From contig CM047430.1 in assembly GCA_026168455.1 (NCBI GenBank), forward strand, positions 24,012,735 to 24,076,734: a stretch of DNA of 64,000 nt, written 5' to 3'. Position 1 is the stretch's first letter. Each line of letters opens with the position of its first letter. Below, one piece after another: positions 1-10,411 of the stretch. The notes under the pieces were generated by a model. It was not told where the DNA came from, ran no database searches, and was given only the letters and a program-made list of their open reading frames with translations. The stretch is from Theocolax elegans. Taxonomy: Eukaryota > Arthropoda > Insecta > Hymenoptera > Cerocephalidae. The translations under genes and the position numbers were made by a program.

Positions 1-278
1 CAATGTACAAATGGCATAAGTTTGTAGTTGCCATATGCGCATTTCATAAAAAATTTTGTAAACGGTTCATTTTTAGTTTAAGCTTATTACACGGATTTAT
101 GTACTTCGGACATTTTTTCGTAAAACTAAAGACTTTTTTAAAATTAGATTAAAGTTAACCTTATTCTGCTTCAAATTAATTGCGTTTTCTTAGAAGTTGT
201 TTATTTTGGTTGTTATTATAAAGTAGAATCAAAATATTAACGATAACATTATTAAATATAATAGTTATATCAAATGAA
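1..278. other. AT-rich non-coding sequence
   Basis: No open reading frame, RNA gene or repeat could be supported here. It is the AT-rich left flank of the tandem duplication that starts at about 279. Confidence 0.4.
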
Positions 279-1642
279 ATATAAAGTATGGCCGTGTATA
301 CTTTTTATTGTAATTCCCATGGCATGCTTTTTCTTTTAATGTAATAGTAGCTTCTTATTAAATTATATGCGGTAATTTTATACTCATGTAGTAGTTTATT
401 ACGTGATTATTCCGAATTGTCTATTTTGTAGTAAAAGTCTGGAAAAATAAAAATATTGTCATGTAATTCCCCTGGCATGTGAAATTCCCCTGTCACTTTC
501 ATTATAAATAATCTTTTTAATTATGTTTTTTTAAAATTTTTATTTTTTAATTATGTTTTATGCTCAAAGTATGATAGAATCAAAATGGCACTTATTTTAA
601 GAATTGACCATATCATTCAAATTGTGTATCATTCAAATTTGCAACAAAATCTGCGACCCGAAAGGTGGAACCCCTATTTGTAAGTATTTACAATTTCCTA
701 CTAGGAAAATGTTACTTGTCCCATTAAAGCACTAATCGAAGAAGTTAAGGCGTTTAGAACACAAACAAAAATCGACTATGCGATAGATATGAATAGCACA
801 GATGACCAAAGGAAGACGGTCTGTGGTTTGGTTCCTCGTAAAATCACTCGTAAAACACTCAATTTTATTTCTAGGGCGGGTATTGATGAGATAAAAGTTC
901 ATAGCGTCATCAGTAGAATCATAACACTACATAGCATAGGTGTTATTTTGTTCGAACGAAATATAAAGTATGGCCGTGTATACTTTTTATTGTAATTCCC
1001 ATGGCATGCTTTTTCTTTTAATGTAATAGTAGCTTCTTATTAAATTATATGCGGTAATTTTATACTCATGTAGTAGTTTATTACGTGATTATTCCGAATT
1101 GTCTATTTTGTAGTAAAAGTCTGGAAAAATAAAAATATTGTCATGTAATTCCCCTGGCATGTGAAATTCCCCTGTCACTTTCATTATAAATAATCTTTTT
1201 AATTATGTTTTTTTAAAATTTTTATTTTTTAATTATGTTTTATGCTCAAAGTATGATAGAATCAAAATGGCACTTATTTTAAGAATTGACCATATCATTC
1301 AAATTGTGTATCATTCAAATTTGCAACAAAATCTGCGACCCGAAAGGTGGAACCCCTATTTGTAAGTATTTACAATTTCCTACTAGGAAAATGTTACTTG
1401 TCCCATTAAAGCACTAATCGAAGAAGTTAAGGCGTTTAGAACACAAACAAAAATCGACTATGCGATAGATATGAATAGCACAGATGACCAAAGGAAGACG
1501 GTCTGTGGTTTGGTTCCTCGTAAAATCACTCGTAAAACACTCAATTTTATTTCTAGGGCGGGTATTGATGAGATAAAAGTTCATAGCGTCATCAGTAGAA
1601 TCATAACACTACATAGCATAGGTGTTATTTTGTTCGAACGAA
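279..1642. repeat. direct tandem duplication, 2 x 682 bp
   Basis: Positions 279-960 and 961-1642 read as the same sequence at a constant offset of 682 bp; the blocks beginning ATAAAGTATGGCCGTG (281 and 963) and TTCGAACGAA (951 and 1633) fix the offset. Each copy carries the same short reading frame (789-995 in copy 1), which has no family resemblance I know and is probably chance. I noticed no difference between copies by eye. It could be a recent local duplication or an assembly duplication. Confidence 0.85.
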
Positions 1643-1831
1643 ATTAACGTAAATATGATCAATTTCAAACTAGTAATTCCTAGATGGAAACTGCATCGTT
1701 ATATGCGACAAGAATATATCATGACAATGAACACATTTAAGTGTATTTTTTCTAGCGTATAGTAAAATCAATGCTGCCCTTACCAGTTTTTGTAAGCCGT
1801 CATTTGAGGGGGGAGCATTGTGCATACACAG

Positions 1832-2240
1832 ACTCTTACAAGGGAAGTACATGACCTCCCGGAAACGGATTTCATCCTAACTTTGGTATGTCTTTTATAA
1901 TATAAAAATATGAAGAAAGCCAAGTTATCTCTTGCCAATGGCCACTTTTACGGAAGTTATTCGACATCCAATAATAATAGCAGTAAAAATTACTTCCAAT
2001 TCGATCGCTTATAGCTCGGAAACAAATAAAGATAAACAATCGAACCAAAAACCAGAAGAAAGTTGAGTTCAAGTAGATATGGTTTGAAAAAAAAGAAGCT
2101 CAAATTGCTTCATTTGAAGCAAAGTTATAAAGAAAATAAAAAATTGAAGATTATTAGGCCAAAAGAAACAATATATTTTTCATATTAAATTTTGGCCTAA
2201 TAATCTTCCATTTCTTTTAATTTTTATTTTTTTTTTATTT
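1832..2240 (+). mobile_element. partial palindromic (MITE-like) element, one full arm
   Basis: The block starting ACAAGGGAAGTACATGACCT closely matches the left arm of the complete palindrome at 32,683-33,357, including the later stretch around a CAAGTTAT..CTTGCCAATGGCCAC core. An inner hairpin at about 2130-2235 repeats the TTTGGCCTAATAATCTTC block in both orientations. The distal right arm is missing or unrecognisable, so this is a truncated copy. No coding sequence is seen. Confidence 0.65.
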
Positions 2241-3596
2241 CCATTATAATTTAAGTGATTTGCAATTGGGTAAATCTATGCTGCAAAATTAGCTTTATTT
2301 CATTCTTTATCCGTTTGTCATTTGTAGAAATAGTTCCTAATCATGACAAAACAAAGTGCAATTGGCTGCTACATTTAACTTTAAAATCTTATTTGTCTTT
2401 TTACGAAGTACTGAAGTAAAAGTTTATATGATTATGTTAGAAGGCATCGTTAAAAATGGGGCATGCGTGGCCACTTGAGTCGGTGAAGGACACGTCGTTG
2501 CGAACGTCGTTGTAAATGTCGCTGTGCTCGCATCTTGTATGCCAAGCAGATAAACACTTTATCCTAGTTTATAGCCTAGAAGTATTATGTGATTTTTAGT
2601 AACTGTATTCATTAGTTATATTTATATTTATTCTAAATTGAAGGCAAAATCATTAAAATTATTGTAAAATACTACGTTTGTTGCGGGTCTAAATTTTACG
2701 CGCTTTAAGTTGGATTCGAATCGTGCTCGCGAGTCGCTCGATTCACGTAAGGCGTCGATAATTTGCCGACGCTCGCTCTCGCAAAGCGCGGGCCCGGTTT
2801 AGCCCATTATTCAATATCTTAGACGTTCGCGGTGACATCGTCTCCTGTCCATTTTTTAATTGCGCTCATCTCACCTCTCCGTGCCTTTCGCTTGGTTGCT
2901 CATCAAATCGACTTATTCGGCATCTTATCCACGCTCCAGGAAGAAATCGAAGAACAGTTCACTCACTCGACCAGCTCATACACGCATCACCAGGTTTGCT
3001 CGGCTCTCCGCTCACCACGCGTTGTGGTTTCCACGCGTGGAGTAATCATACGTTTCGTTCATGTATTAATATATAATAATCGTTCAAGGCTCCTAACGAG
3101 TCTATCGCTATTAGCAGCAATTATGAATAAATAAGATGAAAGTAACTGCTCTGTTATGAATACGACCTTAACCTAACCTAATACGGCACTCTGAAAGAGA
3201 GATTTCTAAACAACGTTAATTTAAATGTCATAATTTATAATTAATATCAAAAAATTAATAAAAGTAATTTCTAAACTATGTTATTATGTATTTTATTTAA
3301 TGAAATTATTTAAAAATCGTTAAAAATAGTATTTAAATTGAAATATAAATTTTTAGTAGAATACGCATTCCCAACCTTCGTGCTATACATGCCCGCCCGG
3401 GACATATAGAGCTTTTTCAAGTGCTTCTAGAAATTTTGTTCTCATCATATCATTTTTTATAATTTTTATCTTCTATTTAGTATTTAAATAAAATCATATA
3501 TTAAAGTTAGTCGGATATCAACTGCCCAACTCTCAACTATTAGAGAAATTGAAAGCAAACCTTTAGCCACTTACTTATTAACTAATACCTACTATA
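2241..3596. other. intergenic, with a GC-rich island at 2680-3130
   Basis: Most of this stretch is AT-rich with nothing recognisable. The exception is a CpG-rich block at about 2680-3130, ending near an AATAAATAAG motif. The composition jump resembles a solo LTR or an old element fragment, but I could not find matching ends or a target duplication. Small reading frames here (2832-3134) show no family motif. Confidence 0.3.
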
Positions 3597-4019
3597 TTAC
3601 CCGTTGAAAATATCCGTATGGATTCAGTACTGATTCTATACTGAAATAAGTATAAAATCTATATGAAATCGCTACTGAATCAGAGCAAAGTCATTACTGA
3701 ATCAGTACAAACTTTTTTCCAAAACGCAGAAATGAATCCGTAATAATTCAGTATAAAATCAGTAATGAATCAATGTTAAATCAAAGCAGAAACAGTATCA
3801 AAATTGTACAGAATCAGTGCTGAATAAGGACAAAATCAGAGCAAAATCAGTGTCTAATAAATGCAAAATCAGTGCTTAATAAATACAAAATCAGTAATAA
3901 ATAAATATAAAATAAAACACATTAGTTAACACATAAGACTATCAACGCTCACTTTACTGTAAGTCAAGCGGAGTGCTATATGCCATGTTAAAATTTGTAG
4001 ATGTATTTTCTTTACCTTC

Positions 4020-5310
4020 TTTACTGAACCGGTTATTCTGGATACAAAGTATAAAATAGATAAGTTATTACGATCAAATAATAGCGTACAATATCATACT
4101 GTGTGTCCGACTTGTGATATTTATCTCCGTCAGTTTTATTCTAATGAGAGTATCGTTGAATGTAAAGAATGTCAATCAACTATTCCTGTGAAAGGAGTTA
4201 ATGTAAACTACTTTGTAATTCTTAATATAGAAAAAGACTTAAAAAGTATGATTGAAAAGCATGAGATATATTACCGCGAAGCAATGAATAATTTAGAACG
4301 AGATTCAACAGTATTTAACGATATATGTGATGATCAGTTTTTTACCCGAGCAAGGAAAAAAATCATTTGTAACCTGCACCTTCAACACTGAAGGTTGTCC
4401 AGTATTTAAGAGCGTAAAGTTTTCTATATGGCCAATTCAAATAGTTCTAAATGAGTTGACAATTGATGTACGATTAAACGAAACCATAACGTTTGCTTTA
4501 TGGTTCGGACAGAATAAGCCGAATATGAGTATTTTTCTACAAACCATTGTTAACAAAATTAACGAAATAAATACAAAAATACAAAAATTATGAATATCAA
4601 GCTTTATCCCATATGTTGTTGTGTTGATGCTATTGCACGCTCACCAATGCAAGGACATACACGATTTTATGGACATTACGATTGCAGTTGGTGTTACCAT
4701 CCTGGTGTTCAAGTTTAACATGCAAAAAGAAAAGTGATCAAATATCCTTTATTCGATACAGTGTCAAAAGATCGTACTGCTACATAAACTTTGGAGCTCA
4801 TGCGCACAAAATTAACAGTAGCTGAACTAGTATTTGGTATTAAAAAAATGTCAGCTTTAATACACCTCGACTGCTTCGATATTGTAAATGGATTCGTTCC
4901 TGACGTTATATGCATTGCGTTTTCTTAGGTATATGTAGACAATTTGCACATTATTGGTTTGACGAATCTGCTAAACCGTATTCATTGAAGAATAGAATAT
5001 CTTATATAGATAAAGTACTTGAAAACATGCAAGTTCCACAAATAATTACTCGTTTGTCTCGTCCGCTTAAAGATAGAAATTATTGGAATTCCAGAGAAAG
5101 GGAAACCTGGTTACTCTATTACAGTTTGCCTATTTTACAATGTTTTGCAAAATTTAAAATTTATGAACAACATTAGCAACTACTAGTGAAATCCATGTGT
5201 ATATTGATGAGCAAATTTTTTTCTATGAGTGAATTACAACTGACAGAAAATTTATTGAAAGATTTTATCAGAACAATTGTACAGCGAACGTGCTATGACT
5301 TTTAATGTGC
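4020..5310 (+). pseudogene. decayed Tnp2-type (CACTA) transposase
   Basis: Transposases of this family cut and paste CACTA/EnSpm elements. The reading is spread over frames at 4020-4391, 4327-4593, about 4590-4720, 4780-4910 and 4910-5176, continuing weakly to about 5310. Visible family features: an N-terminal zinc-like segment with CPTC and CKEC pairs; the stretch EGCPVFKSVKFSIWPIQ; ALWFGQNKPNM; the Cys-rich core CCCVDAIARSPMQGHTRF with WCYHPGV; GFVPDVMHC (4887 on); and the YWNSRERETWLLYYSLP block near 5085. Several frame changes and stops make it non-functional. It sits centrally between CACTA-like termini, which supports the assignment. The C-terminal part may reappear at 6829-7050, past the nested insertion. 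Confidence 0.7.
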
Positions 5311-5340
5311 ACCAGTATATAAACTTTAAAGCATATTCTA

Positions 5341-5425
5341 GCTGTTCTTAATAAAATAGCTCAGTTGGTAGAGAGCAATCCTCCGGAGTTAAAGATCGGA
5401 GCTTCTAATCTCCGAACGAGAAATT
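5341..5425 (+). repeat. tRNA-derived fragment (SINE head or tRNA relic)
   Basis: TAGCTCAGTTGGTAGAG is a good pol III A box. About 40 bases later a weak B-box-like segment (GAGCTTCTAATCTCC) is followed by a long T-rich run. The acceptor stem and B box are too degraded for a functional tRNA, so I call it a relic. Confidence 0.5.
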
Positions 5426-5529
5426 TTTTTTTAATTTTTTTTAATATATCATAAATTTGTCTACGTTCAGAAAAATATTATTAAACTATTCTAGGACATT
5501 TATTCAACTATTAGACAAAGCAGATTTTG

Positions 5530-5625
5530 TTGGTTGTTTCTCCAACGTTGCAGCGACTTTCATAACAACGTTGGAATGTTGCTAAGATAACGTTGCCACA
5601 ACGTTGTCACAACGTTGTGTACTAG
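5530..5625. repeat. cluster of AACGTTG repeats
   Basis: Several copies of the near-palindrome (C)AACGTTG occur within about 95 bp at irregular spacing, with GTTGCAACG-like variants. It lies inside the CACTA-like element. It may be a MITE end or a binding-site cluster; nothing in the surroundings decides. Confidence 0.5.
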
Positions 5626-5860
5626 TAGGGAAATGACACGTATAGAAAAATCTATTAAAATATTACAAAATAGGTATTTTGGAAAACCTTAAATAAATTC
5701 GTATGATAGAATGATTATAAATAATTGTGTATTTACTTCTTGTTAAAGATGTTTATTACGATCAAAAAATTGTTTTGCGTTCACAAGATGTGAAATGTTC
5801 ATTGAAATAATGGAATTTATTATTGTTGTATGTATCATGATCACTCTCCATGGTGTTAAT

Positions 5861-6828
5861 CTTGAAAAACTTATATACGATCTGACGGAGGCAAAGGAAA
5901 AAAATCTTAAAAAACACAGATTTTTTGTAGAAAAGCAACGTTTCGTTGGCGAGGTCTACCAACCTCTTCAGGCTATTTATTAGACACAAAAAAACTAAAT
6001 TACAATTGAGAACGCACACATGAAAAATATACTGACAATAAAAGATTTAATTTCGTACCTTTAATCGGATTATCGATGCGTCAAGTGAATACAAATAATA
6101 TATTAAATTATGTGTACAACGTCGTGTTTATATATGCAGCGAGTGAAAACACAGGAAACGTCAAACGGTTATCAATTAGGCATTTAAATTTCTAAGAACT
6201 GACAAATAAGTAGTATTTACAAATTTTATTGGATGATTTGAGACACGATTATGTGTATTAAAAATGAATATATAGATGTAGTTATTAATATGTTCAACTC
6301 TTATAATAATAATTTACAGTTCACTTTTGAACTAGCAAAAGACAAAAAAATCAATTTCCTTGACATAACTTTATTTGGAACTAATGGCCATATTATAACA
6401 GATTGGTATCAAAAACCGACAGCATCAGGCAGACTTATAAACTATTTCTCAAATCATCCAATAAAATTTGTAAATACTACTTATTTGCCAGTTCTTAGAA
6501 ATTTAAATGCCTAATTGACAACCGTTTGACGTTTCCTGTGTTTTCACTCGCTACATATATAAACACGACGTTGTACACATAATTTAATATATTATTTGTA
6601 TTCACTTGACGCATCGATAATCCGATTAAAGGTACGAAATTAAATCTTTTATTGTCAGTATATTTTTCATGTGTGCGTTCTCAATTGTAATTTAGTTTTT
6701 TTGTGTCTAATAAATAGCCTGAAGAGGTTGGCAGACCACGCCAACGAAACGTTGTTTTTCTACAAAAAATCTGTGTTTTTTAAGATTTTTTCCTTTGCCT
6801 CCGTCAGATCGTATATAAGTTTTTCAAG
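5861..6828 (+). mobile_element. Penelope-like retroelement fragment with inverted ~380 bp arms
   Basis: Left arm 5861-6242 is the inverted copy of right arm 6450-6828; both carry the same short peptide frame in opposite directions (minus 5762-6019, plus 6671-7048). The spacer and part of the right arm encode a Penelope-type RT fragment. Penelope-like elements are known to occur with inverted or tandem terminal repeats (pLTRs), which fits. It is nested inside the CACTA-like element. Most of the RT and the GIY-YIG endonuclease are absent. Confidence 0.65.
6251..6514 (+). pseudogene. Penelope-like reverse transcriptase fragment
   Basis: This 87-residue frame contains FTFELAKDKKINFLD, TDWYQKPTASGR and YFSNHP, the segment that follows the catalytic region in Penelope-like RTs. 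The YxDD catalytic box and everything upstream are missing, and the last third lies inside the inverted right arm. It is a 5'-truncated remnant. The family match is from motif recognition only. Confidence 0.65.
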
Positions 6829-7953
6829 AGAATTTATTATTGATAATAAAAATCATAAGGAATACACATTGTGTAATCTTATTTGTACTGAAAATGTATT
6901 CCAGAATTGCAGTAAAATAAAACAAATAATAAGAATTTATAATAAAGAAATATTAATTCGAATATGTGATATAGAATGCAATTCCGTTTGTATTGATGTA
7001 AATTTCACAAAATTTAGTTGCTCAGTTCCTAATAATTCTCACTATTAATATTATTCGTTATGAATAAACTTGTTTATTTCTACTTGAATTTAAATTAACA
7101 CTTTAGTATTTAAGGGAGTATTACTGCACATGTAATTTATAAAATATTTTTATTGTAAATATTTATGTAAAAAAATACTGTCTTCTTTCTGAAATAAATA
7201 ATTTTACTGTTAATAATTAATGTAAATTTCATAATACCATCCACTGTGTATTAGAGAATACTGCATTGTAGCTTATGTGCAGAGTACAGTTTCCACTAAT
7301 ACACCAACTTTGCTCCAATGGCTCGTCTTTGTACCAAAACTTTGACACTATTTATCTTAAAATAAATTTTTTTGTAATGCAGCAATGTAAATAGGCTTGA
7401 TTAAGATTGTAGATATTGTCTAACATTTTGTTGATATACATAAATTTATAATTATAAAAAAACGATTGTAATTTTTGTAACAATAAAACACCGATATATT
7501 TTTTATTTTCTTTATCTTGTAATTATTGAGGCATAATATACATCGTTCAGATTCATTATTATGATATCCAAGTAAACTTTATGTAAATACTTTATTTAAT
7601 AAATCCAATAATGCAATAATGAATAAAATTGAAGTTTATACTGATTATTTATTATTATTCATTATTAATTTTGCACGGTTTCAATACTGATTTTGTGCTG
7701 ATTTATTACTGATTTAGTGCGGATTCAGTACTCATTTTGTACGGATTCAATACTGATTCTACTCTGATTTAGTACTGTTTCATCACTGATTTTGTATAGA
7801 ATTATTATGCGGATTCATTTCTGCGTTTTGAAAAACGTTTGTTCTGATTCAGTAATGATTTTGCTCTGATTCATTGGTGATTTCATATTGAGTTTGAACT
7901 GATTTCAGTCTAGAATCAGTACTGAATCTGTACGGATATTTTCAACGGGGTTA

Positions 7954-8342
7954 CGATACGAGTGTGCGAAATAAGCGGTTCAAGCACTCATCTTTTTGCA
8001 ACTCGTTTCAGACACTCGTATTGTAATGTACTATTCTAGTAGATATTTGAAAATTTTGTTTGCAAAAAATATAATAAATATCTTTTATATGAATTAAAAA
8101 ATATGTTCGAATGTGAAACTTGCATTAATTTAATGTCAGACATATAATGAATGCTATGATAATTATTATAAAATTTCATTCAAATGAAATAAACTTCAAA
8201 GACTATAAAACCAGAAATATTAAACCAAAATTTTAAAATAAACATTTTACATTTTAATATCTAGTTCTGTCGTTTGGATGAAACATATAATATTGGAAAA
8301 CGTTATATAACTTACAGTTTTTACTGATCAAAAATAAACGTT
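7954..8342. other. AT-rich sequence without recognisable features
   Basis: Lies between the CACTA-like element and the SINE. No reading frame or repeat could be supported. Confidence 0.35.
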
Positions 8343-8370
8343 AAAAAAAAAAAATAAAAAAATAAACGTT

Positions 8371-8799
8371 TGAGCCGCGGTGGCTTATGGGTAGAGCTCC
8401 CGACTCTCACACCGAGGGTCGTGGGTTCGATCCCAGACGTGTACCAATGAAAATTTTTTCATGTGCATTTTTCGAACACCGCGACTCAGTGGCTCGGCGT
8501 GTCAGTATAATGTGACGCCAGTTCAGGTGCGCGTGCGTTTCGTGCATTTGTCAGTGCATGAGAGGCACGGACATCTGAACTATAGGGAACGTTAGGGACG
8601 CGAAGATGTAAAGAGGATCGCGGTGGTTCCATCGGGAGGACAGGAAACTGTAATTATTAGACTAATTACAGTGACCGATGATATCTTCCGATGGACACAA
8701 GCACCACTGTTTCAACTACATGTGCTTTGTTTACAGACACACCGTTCACCTCCGTCGCTGATTAGCCCTGGCAGCATAAATAGAGCGACGTTAAATAAC
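8371..8799 (+). mobile_element. tRNA-derived SINE, ~430 bp
   Basis: The 5' head has an A-box-like GTGGCTTATGGGTAGAG and a perfect B box GGTTCGATCCC (8424-8434), so transcription would be by pol III. A tRNA-unrelated body follows, ending in an A-rich tail. The insertion is bracketed by a long A-rich direct repeat ending AATAAACGTT (8343-8370 and about 8800-8830), interpreted as the target-site duplication. The reading frame at 8623-8859 lies in the SINE body and is not a gene. Confidence 0.75.
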
Positions 8800-8830
8800 A
8801 AAAAAAAAAAAAATAAAAAAAATAAACGTT

Positions 8831-9943
8831 CAGCATTATATGATTTTATGATGAGGTGAATATATGAACATTGTGAATTGAAACATATTTTTTAGTGTCT
8901 GTGGTCATGTTAAATGTCAAGTATTCTTAATAAAAGTAAAAAATAGTTTTTGACTGTATTTTTGCGATAGATAGAAGTAGAATGAGATACAAAGGAAATG
9001 ACAGAATGGAGGATCATTGGAACGTTAAGGAACGTTTGTGACAAACCGGAGGTAAATTATCCTCATCTGGAACATTGTTGAAGTCCGTCTTCTGAGCCAT
9101 TCACGTACAACATGTATCCATAATGGAGCAAGTGCAAGAAACAAATATTATCTAATCAATAATTTATTTATAGATACCAAAAATTTAATAACATTTTTTA
9201 TCATTATAACGGAATATGGCTTATTAACTTGCATATATTTTATTTTAAACAAGCGTTGTATTTCTCCTTTTTATATACAGTTTTGATCTAAATAAATACT
9301 AATCGACAATTATACACTATCTCTAACGCACATTAAGAAATATATTTTATTATCTTGTATTGTATAAAATAATGTACTAATTAACTTCGTTATTCATACT
9401 TCATTTGCAGGAATTAAGTCAATTATAGGATAACTTTAAAAGTTATGAATGTTTGTCTTCTTTAGATCACAGTAATTTGTCATATTTTAAATGTAGTTTA
9501 AGAACATTATACGAAAAAAACATATATTGTATACAAAAATTATTCGTGGCTGGCTAATATTAACTTTTAAATCTATTCAACAAAGTATAGTATTTTATAG
9601 AAAACCCAATGACAGCACAAGATAATTTAATAACACATATTTTCGAAAACTATGTATTATACCAGAATTAAATATCGAATTATCTAGTGCTTTTGGGTTC
9701 ATTTTTTGTAAAGTAAATTTTGTTAAATAGAGGTGAAAAATAACATATTTTGCTTAGTCTAAAGTAACATATAGATATGTCACTTCGTTAATTAACGTCT
9801 TAAAAGATGTAACGGTAAACGGACCGTGATAAGCAAAATAATACCGGCAGTATCGTTCCGTCCGCGGTGAGACCCCGAACTGTCCGACGGTTCATCCGGA
9901 GATAAGCGACAGAGACCGATAGGAGAAGCGGAGTCGAGAACAC

Positions 9944-9944
<1 letters not shown>
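8831..9944. other. intergenic, GC-richer near 9825-9944
   Basis: AT-rich sequence with no supportable gene. The last 120 bp before the (GA)n tract are clearly GC-richer (CCGTCCGCGG, CCGACGG); this would have been the host sequence next to the microsatellite before the LINE insertions. Confidence 0.3.

Positions 9945-9990
<46 letters not shown>
9945..9990. repeat. (GA)n microsatellite at LINE 3' end
   Basis: Uninterrupted GA run, read as (TC)n on the LINE sense strand, directly abutting the (ATTG)n tail of the minus-strand LINE. The 5' end of the same LINE abuts another (GA)n at 21,989. Confidence 0.95.
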
Positions 9991-9994
<4 letters not shown>

Positions 9995-10411
9995 ATTGAT
10001 TGATTGATTGAGACTTTATTCGGCCGTTTGGGGTAGAAACCCCATAGGCAGTACAGATAATACAGAGTATTTTACAGCATAGTTAATATAGGTTAAAATC
10101 TTAAAAGTAAATAACAAAAATAAACGCTTGATAACAACTTAAAATCATGGATCAAAATTATAACAGTATAACTAAAGCGCAAATTGTTAACAGGTAACAC
10201 AATAAAATAAAACAATATAATAATAAAATAAAATAATACCATAAAAAATTATATAATACAATAAGTTAAATAAAAGATCGAAGAACGCTCGAATTTCTCA
10301 TATGGAAGAACAAATTAATTAAATAAATAGATAAAAAGTACAGATAACGACGAATTAAAAAGTACATAAGTTACAATAAGACTAGAAGTTACAATAAGAT
10401 AAGAATAACAA

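Larger units (their letters stand above)
3600..7949. mobile_element. CACTA/EnSpm-like DNA transposon with nested insertion
   Basis: The ends are inverted repeats: CCCGTTGAAAATATCCGTA at 3600-3618 matches the reverse complement of 7931-7949. TTA lies just outside the left end and one base beyond the right end (7951-7953), compatible with the 3 bp target duplication of this superfamily. Both subterminal regions (3618-3900 and 7670-7930) are packed with CAGTACTGAATC-like motifs in opposite orientation, the subterminal repeat layout typical of CACTA elements. Inside are a decayed Tnp2-type transposase (about 4020-5300), a tRNA-like fragment, a CAACGTTG cluster and a Penelope-like insertion. Confidence 0.7.

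Noticed and set aside
789..995. 68-codon frame in the first tandem unit
   Set aside because: No family motif, ends differ between the two units, and it runs into the duplication junction.
2678..3135. Solo LTR or gene in the GC-rich island
   Set aside because: Composition alone; no ends, duplication or recognisable peptide.
3597..7953. Polinton/Maverick as identity of the element with long subterminal repeats
   Set aside because: No 6 bp duplication, no DNA polymerase or integrase genes; Tnp2-type transposase motifs fit CACTA/EnSpm instead.
8371..8445. Functional tRNA gene
   Set aside because: Good A and B boxes but no convincing acceptor-stem pairing, and it is fused to a SINE body with tail and target duplication.
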